From NCBI GenBank assembly GCA_027919835.1, contig JANVFP010000034.1, forward strand, positions 62,001 to 126,000: 64,000 nucleotides of DNA. Reading direction: 5' to 3'. The DNA is from Lentinula raphanica. Its lineage: Eukaryota > Basidiomycota > Agaricomycetes > Agaricales > Omphalotaceae. How positions within the stretch are numbered: position 1 is the stretch's first letter; each line of letters starts with the position of its first letter. Shown here in pieces: positions 26,733 through 39,300 of the stretch. The notes under the pieces were generated by a model that was not told where the DNA came from, searched no databases, and saw only the letters and a list, made by a program, of their open reading frames with translations. Both the position numbers and the translations under genes were made by a program.

Positions 26733-29700
26733 TCAATAAACTCCTTGTGAGTTACCAACGACCTGTTGTTGCTGCTGCTGCATCATCGGGTTACCCGTGT
26801 TCGGTATCGACGCAGGCTGCATCTTCGGCGGCGAGGGTGAGAGCGAGTAAGAGTGGGGTGAGTTATACGTCGCCTGGGGAGGCGATTGACTATGCATCTG
26901 GAGCAGTTGTTGTTGTTGTTGCTGGATCGAGTTGGGACCGTAGACTATTTGAGCGCCGGTGGGCATTCCGTTATTGGAAGACCGAAAGCCGGTCCTGGAT
27001 CCGTTCGCGGAGGGAGTACGGGTAGGTATATGTTCGCCGGGGACTAGGGCGTGGAGCATATGAGGACTAGGAACAGTGTTACTATCCTGCTGAACACCGT
27101 TAACGGTGGATGTGGGCCGAGCAGGGCTAGACGACGTTCCGTTAGGTGAAGCGCCACTGGCCACTCGCTGCACAGGACGACCAGGGGGTAGCTGCAGATT
27201 AGCAGCAGCGTAGTTGTGCATGTTAGGACTCCCATTCGCATTTGGTACACCAGCGCCGCCGTTGACCACCGCACCGGCATTCTTCGACATCTGCAATTGG
27301 GAGTACAGCGCAGAATTGTAGTTCGGTGAACCACCCGCGTTCGCAGTGTGAAACACAGACTTTAGATGCTGCAGCTGTTGGTTGTTGAGCCCCGAGGAAG
27401 CTGGATTGGCGGGATAATGAGTTATGTAGTGGGAGATGTTATACGCAGCAGGGTTGGCGTTCGCAAGTGCAGCATACGCAGGATGAAGACCGTTGACGGC
27501 ATTCGTGGGCGGTAGCTGTGACGGCGTTTGGTCCTGCTGCGGCGTTTGTGCGTGTACCTGCGGCTGGGGTTGTGCCCGATGTGGATCGTCAGACGGAGGT
27601 TTGTTGATGTTGCCCATATCAGGCTGCTGTGAAAGCGACTCGATCTTTGATTGCAGAGCCGATGGAAGACTGTGATTGGCGGCGAGCTTCATCATGTCGA
27701 CGCGAGGCATGTTCATCGCTGGTCTGCCGTTATGAGTGACCTGGGGTGAAGGTATGACAGTTGGACGGGGAGCAGACGCCGGTGCGGCAGGAACTGATGC
27801 TGCAGGTTGCGGAACGATACCGGCTACTGCTTGGTTAGTGCCAGGAACTCGCATATGTTGTGAAGATACGGAGGAGGGAAGTTTGAGTTGTTGTGATATC
27901 GGAACAGATTGATGAGCATGGACTTGCTGTGCCACGGGTGTAACACCTTGCACAGGAGGACCCTGAGGTTGCGATGGTGGTCGAGGTGTACCAGGCATCA
28001 TAGATGGTGTCATCCCGAGCCGGTACGGAATGTAGTTCTCCTTCTTGCCATCTCTGATTATAGGTATAGTGAAATCAGTCATCAAGGTAGATAAATCCGA
28101 TTGATCAAGTAGGTTGCTTATGTATCTGGTTAGTGATTGAGTAAATTAAAAGTTCATTATTGAGATGAGGTGAGGTTCAACAAGACATACTTGGAATCGA
28201 AATCATCCACTAAAACTCGATCCTGTTCATCAGCCCCATTCGGACCATGAGGCGGACCGTCGTCCGCGTCGTATTTCCATCGTTCCGACAGTCGACGGTC
28301 GAAGTCCTCGTCTCTTTCGGTAGCATCTATCTCCATCACATCCTCTTCATCGTCGTTCATGAATCTGCGACGCCACTTGGGTGGTTCATGGGAGGAATGC
28401 TGTCTACGATCGACAAAGGTACGTCCACCACGCCCATATCTTAGACGGATAGGACGTCTTGGTGTTAAATCCCCTGCAGAATCGCTTGAGGAAGAAGATT
28501 GACCACTGCTACTACGAGGAGCATTGATATACTTGAACAATCTCGATCCATATGGCGTTATTGTGGATTGGACGTATCCAGTCTGATACATGTTCAGTCA
28601 AAGAAAAAAGTGTGTAAGTGGAAACATACATCGACATAATCCTCCCATTGCAGGTCTTGCTCTTTCCGAATTTGAAGCATCTGCTCGATTTTCCCTTGAT
28701 ACGAGGCATACCTGTCTTTGGGCCGAACAATCTCGCGCACAGGGGGAGAGGGTTGCGCAGAAGTCTCCGACTTGGTAGAAAGGCGTACACGGCTTTGAGT
28801 GAGGTATAAGCAAGAAGAAGAATTGACTAGAAACAATTGCACGCACGATGAAGAATCTGATTTCCTGGTTGGTCTTTCCTTGTCTACGAGAAGCTCCTCG
28901 TCCGTCTTGTCACCAAGTGTAGGATTCTTGATCTTCAAGTCAACCATCTTCATCCGCAGATTCCATACATGATGTGATTGTCTGGCAGAATCTCGTTTGA
29001 GATGCTCCCTGGCGAGTAGCTGCGTAGCAAGTTGAAGAGGGTACTCGAATTCGCTCTGGAGACGACTGAGTTTATCTGAAGAAGTAGCTTGGGAAGCCCT
29101 CGTTTTCCGGACGGCCTTTGTTTCACGCCTGCGAAAGCAAACGTAGGATTCGTTCAAGGTATCAGATTCATCAAACTAAGTTGGATGTCAGGTCAGGATA
29201 TATCGAGAGCAATATGAAGTACGCACGTTAAGGGCGGGTATAATTCGTCGTCCGGCACGTTCGAGGCATCTTTCTTTCCAATAGGGATAGACTATACGAG
29301 CGAGGCGGACAAGATGGGGAGGTTGGGGTAGCCATGATGGAGGAGAGTAGGAAGCAAAAGTGGCAGGGGGTAGAGGAACGGATAACACTTCTTGATATTC
29401 CGAAAAATCAGGAAAGTGCATCTGGCCTGACTCGAGACTCTAAACATGAAATTAGAACATGTATGATGAGAAAGCAAGGTCGCACGAACATGGTGTAAGA
29501 ACTCTGTCTTCTCCTGCGTTATCTTCTCAAACAAACCCATCACCAGTTCAAATTCGTCTTCGGACATGGAAGATGGCTGTACATCCTCGGCTTCCTTGCC
29601 TTTACCTTTCGCCGCACTTCGAGCAGATATTCGACCATTCGAAGTTAACATCGAGCCCTGAGCACTGGTACCTTCGCCTCGAGCTTCTTCGTTATTACGG

Positions 29701-30228
29701 TCGAGCCATTCTTTGTCACGTTCGTCCATGTAGTATGTGCAACCATCCGCAAGAGCGGCAGAGATATACTCTTCGACGACTGAACTTGACTGGACATATG
29801 ACACTGGCTGTATCCAACGACCTTCAGGATACAAAGTGGCATAATCATCTGCGAAGCCAGAGTGTTCTGGGATAGGAATGAATGCATCTGGCTGCTCATT
29901 GCTCTTAGGTGCCTTTCCAGTCGCAGCTTGGGACGCAGCTTGGGAAAGTACAGCCTGAAGATGATGTTCCTAAAATGGAAATATTAGTCAGCGAACCGCG
30001 GAACGTATAGCCACTGCGATGCCACAGTAGCAACGTTGAGAGGCGTACATTGGCATCCTCCTGGTCAACACCCGCCACACTAAGAATAAGACGGTTCTTC
30101 TCCTCATCTTCGTCCGGAATTATCTGGTCGACGTCAATATTGCCATGAACGATTTTGAGTCGAGTTTTGTTGGTGATTCGGTTACGATTTCTGAGCGTCG
30201 AGGGTGGAGGTTGCCCAGGTCGGGGCAT
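26733..30228 (-). CDS. EPL1: Enhancer of polycomb-like protein, NuA4 histone acetyltransferase subunit
   Basis: Minus-strand exons 30228-30049, 29969-29490, 29439-29227, 29175-28847, 28792-28630, 28582-28191 and 28116-26733 give 1046 residues. The N-terminal EPcA domain opens with LRNRNRITNKTRLKI and continues through YPEGRWIQPVSYVQSS, the acidic EDEFELVMGLFEKIT and SYVCFRRRETKAVRKTR. The NNLLDQSDLSTLMTD segment comes before a long Gln/Pro/Ser-rich tail with several poly-Gln runs. EPL1 is the scaffold of NuA4/piccolo, joining the Esa1 acetyltransferase to nucleosomes to acetylate histones H4 and H2A. The gene faces away from the SNT2-type gene. One intron (28793-28846) is inferred although the frame is open across it; splicing there restores the expected RVRL reading. 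Confidence 0.93.
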
Positions 30229-32041
30229 ATCATGAAGAGTGGCCTGAAAAGTAGTCGAAAAGAAAATAGAGAGAAAAAAAAGTCGACCAGCCGACTCGGT
30301 CGTTTAGCTTGGTGTGCGTGTTCGGGCTGGTGTCGGGGCTACGATAAAGCTGAGGCCCACGGAAAGATCCGAACCCCCGAAAATGACTAAACCGGGATAT
30401 GCGGTCCGACGTGTGATCAGATACTTCCGCCAACAATTTCTACTATCAACCTTCACTATACGCTGGACGCTGGCTCTAATTGCATTGAAGACCTTCGTTA
30501 ACCTGTTCATATGTTGATTCAGCTGAGAAGAGAACACGGTGCGTACGTTTGTCATCGTTAACCCCTTTTGCAATAGCCGACCTCATCTCATTCGACAGCG
30601 CCACATTTTCGCATTTCCCTCCGATACTATCCAAAAAACCTCAATCGATAAGATCAACCCTCTCGTCTACTTAGCTTATGCATGATAGTCAAGCCGGTAC
30701 CTATTGATATGCTCAGTGACTTGGACGAACAGACAGTCAAAACCAAAAGAGTGAAAAGCTTGCAAGATCTAGAGTTGTCGCTCACCAAAGCCATCGAAAG
30801 CCATTGTCAGTTTATATAAGTCTCGAGTCTGAGCTAATCCATCAGGATGTTGGACAAAGCTGAAGGAACGAGATCGCCCCATTTGGTTCATTGCGTGGAG
30901 AAAGCGTTAGTGGCGGAATTGCCTCGGAGGTGCAAGAGAACTATGTCAGAATCATTCATTCGATGGTTTCTCCAACGTCAAGAATATCAAGAACATCATA
31001 CCTACAGATCGTCGTGGTCAATTGGTCGATGGATCATCCAAGGAAACTGTTGATCAGTTTAGCATGGCTCCTGAAAGATCGAGTTCCTAAGACGCGGCAG
31101 CAGCCATGAAGCTCGAGTGTAGTGTATATCTCGTGTGGATCCACTGTATAAAGGTCGGCAAAGTTTTTCTTCCTCGTGTTGTTCTATTCATATTCGTTCT
31201 ATATTCGAGATCTTTACGAAGCGCATGGAGAAATCATCTTGCGTCAGAGAAAATGGGCCAGTGCTTTGCAGCGGAGATCAAAGATTAATACATGGTAGCT
31301 GGTAGGTAAGTCGTGTATGGCAGCAAATCATTGTTCCGAGTTAGCTAACAGCTCTTTCAGGAATGCATTTTCCAAGCCTCGAGAACATGTTAAGTAAACA
31401 GGAAGATCATCATTCAACCGTCCCGAAGGTCGACCTGGTCGACTCCCTGTCAATCCTATTTTCCCGCACCTTCCTTTAGCTGACGGGGTAGTCGAAACTT
31501 GGAGATATACATAGTATCACTATGGGTTCAGTCTGATGCCACACTGATGGTTGAAGAATCTCTTCAGTAGTTGTATCAACGATCCTACTAACGTAATTTT
31601 GCAATAAAAGAGTGATTTGCCAGACAGGCAGAGCCTGGGCTCAGAAGTGGGGGAAACACAGGAACGCTGAATCTGCGCTAGGTCAATCTTAAAGTAGTGA
31701 TGGATATACAAAACAGAGGCGGCGCATGTACTGAGACGAGATGCAGTACGTAGTATAAAAAATGAAAATGAAAATGGCAACGAAGGGCGCTTAAAGGCGC
31801 TTGTTTGCCAGCACGTGATATGCCGAAATTCATACTCCGAAAATTGATTCCGTGAAGAGGGCAATCTTCGATTTGCTCTCGACTTTCAGGTTCTTATAAG
31901 TACATAAATATTTCACCGCCTTATTTCTGCCCAAGGTCAGTCAAATGTGCTTTTAGAATGACTTCTGCAGCTCACGCCAACCCCACAGATATTATTTTGT
32001 ACCGTTAATCTTTTCTGATATTCCCCGCACTGCCAACAAGC
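30229..32041. promoter_or_regulatory. Divergent intergenic region, EPL1 / SNT2-type gene
   Basis: 1.8 kb between two outward-facing chromatin genes. A 47-codon open stretch starting at 30682 (MIVKPVPIDMLSDLDEQ) and another at 30847-31053 have coding-like composition, but I could not join them into a consistent spliced gene. Either a small unrecognised gene or a non-coding transcript is possible. Confidence 0.4.
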
Positions 32042-35000
32042 ATGGCGTCTGGTTCTTCAGAGTCCTCCTCCTCGAATAATCAAAACAAACACACAGTCCT
32101 TCTCAAGAGTGGGGTAGAAGTCAAAGTAAACGGTACTCACATTTTTAATGCATCGCTTTTCTGCTTTCACCTTTCTGCCCCCCACCTGCCATTCTGAGAA
32201 TTATCTTTTATAGACCATGTCTACGTTTCGCCCAGTTGGTCAACTCGCGAGGGAACCCCATATTCCATAGGTCGCATCATGGAATTTCTCAAACCCGAAG
32301 GCGCCTCTTCTCTCAATTCCGACTCCCTATCGTACACCCGTGTGCGCCTAGCATGGTATTACCGTCCCCGCGACGTTTCTGACCGCCCAGCTGGCGACTC
32401 TCGCCTCTTGCTAGCCGCAATATACTCTGAGATTTGTGATATCAATCAAATTAGAGCTAAATGTTTCGTGGTCCATCGAGACAAGATCAGTGATTTAGCG
32501 GGATGGAAGAAGCGGCCGGATCGGTTTTACTTCACGAGGCTTTTCGACCCATATCTCAAAAAGGAATTTGAGATCATCCAGGCGACTGATGTAAAAAATG
32601 GTATGTGGCTTCCGACTTTCAGATGTAATCCTGAATCGGGTGTTCACAAGGAATGTCTGGACCAGTACCGGAGAACGTCAGGAACACGCTGATTGAGCGA
32701 TACGAATATGTTGCTGCAGAGAAAGAAATGGTTCCAGACCTCACTGACACCCTCCGTTCCTGTGACACATGTACGGACTGGTGTGCAAGGTGTGTGTCGT
32801 CTAGAATCTCATGATTGGAAACGCGTGAGTCTTACTTTCTACGGCTCAGCTTGGAATCTGTTCAATGCGACCGATGCAAGAAATATTTCCATATGCGATG
32901 TGTGCAGCCTCCGCTACAAGCCAAACCTTCTCGTGGTTATGGGTGGACGTGTGCTCCGTGCTCACGTCGACATGAAGAAGAGGTCGATTCACGTGCGGCT
33001 GTACGCCACGTAACCCCGGTTCCAACCAAAGTGCCGTTGAAGTCTAATGCTCCTGCCCCTCGAGGTCGTGGTCGTCCTCGAAAAGATCGTACACAGGCCG
33101 AGAAGGAGGAAAACTTCCCTGTGAAGCACTTTAGGATGTGGCCGTTTAGATATTTTGGGTCAGTAGTCATCTTTTCACACGCGCACGACTGATTTCGAAA
33201 CGTCCGAATAGGCAATATACCCTCGTTGAAGATACCCTAGGTACATCCTACTCATAGGATGCATGATTTGCGCTATATCATCTTGATTTTAGACCCGGAA
33301 GATCTCATCTTCCCTCGCGCTGCTACTCGTGTTGGACCGAAATACCAACTCACCGTCTTTCCCGAAAGTGGAGCTCCTCATCTTGGTCACGGTATGCATA
33401 TCCATTCTTCGTTCTGCACCACAATAGACCTGAGCTGCTGTAGACGTTGAAGAACGAGGAGGTGACAAGACGGTTGAAGTTTTGGGCGCAGTCAATGATT
33501 TCACTCAGGCCGAAAGTATGTTTCCGTTCACTTTGCGCCTTGACTTCACACGTTTACCTTGGATATCATGAAGTTCACGAAAGTATGTTTCTTCGATCAA
33601 CACAGTGAGAACTCGCTCATCTCTGATCATAGTGGAATCATGCATTCGGAATATCGCCAATGAGGAAAAGACCCGCACTTCGGTTGATTTCCTGACCGAA
33701 GTTGTACGACAGTTTTCTGAAGCTACTCTCATTGGGAAGTCACTGAATACAGTGACCACGAAGACTTTAAATGCTCCAAGGATTGAGAAGGTCAGCAGGA
33801 TATCAAATAGACCGGAATATCACTCAGGGCTGATCATCCGTAGCGTCAGTGGAAAGCTCAACCTACCAGGCATTACACCGATAGAGAATGGTCACGGGAG
33901 GAGATTGTGGCTTTTGAGGATGCTATAGCGGTTCATGGCGCCGAGTTACGTGCCGTCAGAGACGAGGTGGTGGTACGGTCGATATACGAGGTTGTAAGGT
34001 TCTACGCGCATTGGAAAAAGTACGTCTTCCCTACGATTGAACTAGAACAAGCTCTTATCGCTGGTATCGTAGTTCTAAGCTTCGCGAAGAGAACGAACGG
34101 ATCCGGGCTTATGGCCGTTCGACAACGCCTACGGCTTCAATGTCATACCTCTCCGAGACTGGTCTCGATCACTCTCAAACGATTGGTCTATCTGAAGACG
34201 AGTCTTCAGTTATAGTACCACCATCTAAGGCACCTTTATGTGGTGCCTGTCGGACCCGGGATAGCAAAATATGGTGGAAAGCCCCAAAAGGGCTTCAGTC
34301 AAATATTTTGTGTGATAGTTGTGGGGTTAACTATCGGAAATATGCTGATTTGAATATGAGGGCGATCAGGGAAGAGTCTACACCAGCTTCAAGTATCGCG
34401 CCTTTGGGTCCAGGTCAAGGGAGTTCGACTAGAGGGAGGCACAGTGCAAGTAGCTCATCTACAGGAGAAAAGAGGGAAGGGACCCCTCTTGCGGGTCCCG
34501 CTTCGAAGAGATCTAAGGTGAGACTTTCAGAGTCATGCATATGCGCTCGATTTCTTCTAATAACATACCTAGACGGCTTCATCCGTTCCATCCACTCCCC
34601 CTCCTCCATCCAATGTTCCTCAATTGCACTGTTATGCATGTTCGAAGAACGGGCCTGTTGGGAAAGTCATCAAGTGTAAGAAATGTGGATTCTCCGTGCA
34701 TGCTGGTAAGTCGAATTCATATGATTGTATTCGGTATTGATCACGGCGCTAGCATCGGTTGGGATAACTCTCAACGCTGATGAATTGGATGACTGGCGCT
34801 GCGATTTGTGTGAGAATGAAGAGGAGCAGGAAGCATCTATTGTGAGTTTTCCTTGTGTTAGGATCATGATGAAGGTGTGCTAATCACATTCGTTTAGTAT
34901 CATGATTGCCTACTATGTCCTCGCCCTCAACATTCTCGTCCCGGATCGTACCTCCGGGCATGCAAAGTCACAGAGAACCATGGTTGGGCGCACGTTTTGT

Positions 35001-35870
35001 GTGCTGTTTTCATTCCAGAGATCAATTTTACGGATACGTCAACTTTGAGATCTGTCGAAGGGATTACGAATATTCCTTCTAAGAAATGGACCACTGTGAG
35101 CCACTCATCTGACTTTCGCATTATGACGTTCTCATTTCGACATCACATCCAAACAGCAATGCGTCCTATGCCAGGAAAAGGGCGGTGCTGTGGTCAAATG
35201 TAATGATTGCTACAAGGAATACCACGTATCCTGTGCATGGACTCATGGTCATACCTTTGGGTTCGAAATCCAACCAGTAGGTCGATTACCTGAGCTATGT
35301 TGTAATGGAAATCTGATGCGCTCTTAGGTTAAAGGCACACGGAGGGAAAACCATATTACGACAATATTTAGAGGAGAACCTGGTTGTATGAATGCTATCA
35401 TATCATGTAAGGAACACAGTCGTAGTCGACGGCAGATTTACGAGATCTGTGAAACTGATGACGGCGGAGAGGTAAGGATTTGACCACCCTCATGCTCACG
35501 GTTTGCGCTAATTCTCGTGTTTATACAGACTGCTCTACAAGTCTACTGTAGAGCATACAAACAAGTACCACACGTGTCCCAAACCCACGCACTTCTCCGC
35601 AAAGCGCGACGACTCGATCAGCTCATCAGTGTCCGAGACTCCTCTGTTCTCCCTGTGGATCCCTCACTCGACGACATGATGTGTGTGAAGTGTTCGACGC
35701 GGTTCACGCCAAAGTTCTATCACACGGAGACGGGTTGGATGTGCCATGCCTGCAACTACAAACCTCCTGCGAAACAGGACATTGGAATCGTCACGCCTGA
35801 AAGGTCGCGTTCGCCGACTATACAACCGGATTCAATGTCTGTGTCGACATCCGAGGTTTTAGTAAACTGA
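32042..35870 (+). CDS. SNT2: SNT2-type chromatin regulator: BAH, PHD, SANT, GATA-like and extended PHD
   Basis: Exons 32042-32132, 32214-32600, 32666-32789, 32850-33158, 33212-33240, 33293-33391, 33444-33515, 33633-33790, 33850-34019, 34073-34517, 34573-34705, 34753-34841, 34898-35095, 35157-35276, 35328-35471 and 35529-35870 give 969 residues. Order: BAH (about 31-159; HVYVSPSW), PHD finger (about 188-250; CDRCKKYFHMRC), an ELM2-like segment (LDPEDLIFPRAATR), SANT/Myb helix bundle (about 424-480; EWSREEIVAFEDAI), GATA-like zinc finger (about 533-575; CGACRTRDSKIWW, then CDSCG), second PHD plus extended PHD (about 650-850) and a final Cys-rich finger (about 905-945). In yeast, Snt2 works with Ecm5 and Rpd3 in a deacetylase complex reading H3 tails. 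A 9-nt exon (33582-33590) inside the 33516-33632 intron is possible and would keep the frame. Confidence 0.9.
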
Positions 35871-36370
35871 ATGTAGGATTTGTTCTCGTACGTTACTTCG
35901 GGTTCAGGAGCATAATGTATGGTAATATTATTCTGGAGTTCTCGTGTTTTGATAAAGGCGCAATGTATCGATAAACAGTCATGAACCTTATACAACCTGA
36001 GCTACTTACCTGAGGCTGTACTTATATTTGCCTGATAGAAGACCTTGACCGTAACGCTGAGGCGCTAGACACCGTCCGAGTATGAGTAACTCTCATTTCT
36101 CCTCATAAATTATAATGCACCATAGCCTATAGGTGAGCTGATCTATGCTCAAAGATCAACCCAAAAATACCGTAACTGGAGAAACGACTGGAGGGGATTT
36201 TAAGCGCTCGTTAGTCATGCTCGTGTGCTTGTGGGAATTTAGATAGGCGCTTGTAAAGCTCATCGCTCAATGTTGTTCCACTTTCGGGACTTCCATTATT
36301 CTTCGTCATCCTATCTATACAGCAACCCATAACATCCCCCTCAACCGCTGGATAGAGTGGTGGGCTCGAC
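35871..36370. other. Intergenic, SNT2-type gene to CDCA7-like gene
   Basis: 500 bp, no recognisable gene. It holds the 3' end of the SNT2-type transcript and the promoter of the next gene. Confidence 0.4.
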
Positions 36371-39300
36371 ATGTCCTTCTCCAGTCATACTCTCATGAAC
36401 TGGGATGGAGGCCAGGGCCTTTTCCAAGCAAAATCGTCAACTTCACCAGGAGTACGTCTCTAGAACACAGAGGACTTAGATCTATGCGCTAATATGACTC
36501 GTATGAAGGTGCTTTCGAGGAACTGGAGTCGGCCATTGGAACAAAGACACGAGAATTCTGCTTCATCGGAACAGGATTCAGTGTTCCAGGTATGATTTCA
36601 GTTCTACTAATATGCTCTGCTATTGACAGGCCTACTTTCCACCCTAGTTCGTTCATGCGTCCAGCCAGAGATATCAAGTAGGAGGAACTGAAGCAGAGGT
36701 TGAATCTGGCACGATTGCGGTGAGTTTGGTTGTTGATTGACATCGACATCGAGTGCTGTTGAATCTCATACTTGAATCCAGGCTTCGAAAACGACAAGCA
36801 GCAGCATCTTCGCGTCTTACCAAGAATCTTCCTCTTTGCGCTCGCCCTCTCCTGCGCTAGATTCTGCTTCTCTTTTCGGCGATTCTCCCTCTCCTGAAAC
36901 ACCGATGAAGTCTCTTCCACCCTTGCATCCGCAGCTGCAACAACCGACGAAAAAGTCGCGAGGAATACAGAAAGAAAAGTTCGAACCGAACTCTTATGAA
37001 GGCACAGGGACTGGCACAGGGATTTTTCTCTCTCATGTCTTCGTGCCTCCACTACCAAGGGACTCTACGTTTGCACACTACTTGAAGCCACATCCCAGAG
37101 CTCTGAGTCGTATCACCAGATCCAGTACACCGTCTATCCTGTTCGAAGACTCGCCGACACCGTCGTCATCCAGAACGTATTCCCAATCAAATTCGATATC
37201 CGAGCCGAGACACAAATATCATACGCTTCTCCCTTCTTTCTCTACACATGTACAGCCGCGGCCTTCTTTGAGCTCGAGCTCGAAGGCACCGACTAAATAT
37301 ACAAGTCTCGAAGACGCTTTGAATGCGTCCACGACCCATAACGTAGCGGACGATTACTTCAAGGCTGACATTCGAAGCCCTCTACCTACTATCCCTCGTA
37401 AGAAGAAAAAAAGAGAGATCCTCGATAGCGTTCAGCCGTCATCTTCTAAGAATCCTGGATCATCTCCGCATCGTACTACAGTCCCGCCTCAGGCTAGTGT
37501 CCTTATCCTCTCAAAGCCCGTAGCTCCCAAGCAAAAGCCAGAATTCAAGAGATCATCTCTGCCTCGTACTACAGTCTCGCATCAGGATAGTATCTCAACC
37601 CTCTCAGCGTTCGTAGCTCCCAAGCAAATGCCAGAAACCAAGAGATCATCTCCACCTCGAACTACCGTCCCGCCTCAGGATAGTATCTCAACTCTCTCAA
37701 CGCCCGTAGCTCCCAAGCAAAAGCCGGCAACAAAGAGTGCTCCGAAGAAATACACCCCAGGAGATATTCTATCCACAAGCCCCGATGACGATTGTATCAG
37801 GCTCTTCGTAGGCACACACGGAGATTTTGCTCGTACCGGTTGGACGACGAATGAGCGGAAAACGTATCCAAACTCTGCGACGAGCCCTAAGTCTTTGCAC
37901 AGGAAACCGCGCGATCCTCAAATGTCTTCGGTCCTCGATTCGAACACACGTCATTTAGAGATGAATATTCAACAAAGAAATCAACAAGCTGATCGTGGGG
38001 CAAGACGAGGTTTCCCAACCGGGTTGAATTCGTGTAGCATTGGCTTCGGCGCGGATTCGAGGAAAGGGAAAGGAAAGGAAAGAGCATCTGAGGGCACAGT
38101 CTGGGCAGAACGGATGTTCGAGTCTATACTCACCTCAGAAACGTCTTCAGGACTCTGGTGTGTGCAAACCTCGGACGATGAAGATGTCTCTAAAAACGAG
38201 ACCGACAGTCACGCACACGATGGACCCTTGGACACAAACCCAACTGAATTCCACAACATGCAAACTTCTTCCTCTCATCCGCCTGCAGAGTCTATCAGCA
38301 CCACCGCTGGACCTTCACCAATGTCTACGATGACCGCTGAATCGACGGTATCACAGGGATCATTACCGTCCACCTCAGCTTCAACTGCGAGACCGAAAAG
38401 TTCGACGCGTGGACGCCCTCGTAAGGCCCTAGCTCGATCTATACAATTCGTGCATCGTACATCGGAAGATGGATTGGCTCCCTCTCTTCCCAAAGCTATC
38501 AAGGCTAAGAAGTCGCGTTCCACGTCCGCATCGCGCTCGACAGTACAAAACCCTTATCCATATATTCTACCTTTGGGTCCCAGTGCTCCGTCTTTCCCAA
38601 ATCCATCCCATTCGATGCCTATGGCGAACTATACCCCTGCTAGTTTGTCGTTGCCGACTCCGACACCGTCGTCATCGTTTCCTCCATCACTACCAGCACA
38701 ACCTCTACAAGAAAGCTCTTCGCGATCGGGTTCAGAAATTCATGCCAATCCTTCTGGTCCTTCAGAGAAAGCGTTGGGAAAAAGGAAGGCTGTCGAGTCT
38801 GAGGATGCTCATATCGCAGCCAAGCCACAGCCCAAACGCGTTCGTCCAGCGAACCCGCGTGCTAGCACAACGTCTGCGATACATAGTGCAACTCACTATC
38901 CTGGCCATATTCCTGTTGTGACTAACAGCGTTATTGGAATTCCGCCTGCTGTTCAGCCTTCGCCTGCACCACAGACCTCCCAGAGTTACGGCTACCCTCC
39001 TGTACATTGGGTGATAGCATCTCAAGCACCTGCACAAGCATCTGGTCCGGCTATTCCTGCACCTGCTACGATCGCGAATGCAGCAGACGGACGAAGTACC
39101 CAGCCGCCAGTTATACCACAAACAAGTCAGATTGGCTTAGTTCCGCACTCTAATGACTTAGCCGTGCTCATGAATAGGTTATGGGAGGTTCAGAAAACTA
39201 ATCCTCAAGCAGTCACGGTTCTCTTCAAACTTTTGGAAGGACAGCAGTCAACCAGTCGGGTATGTTCTTCATGCTCGGCTCATCACTCTTCGCCTTACCT

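Noticed and set aside
30682..31110. Small gene between EPL1 and the SNT2-type gene
   Set aside because: Coding-like pieces exist in three frames, but no joining with acceptable introns and without stops was found; the available intron would be only about 28 nt.
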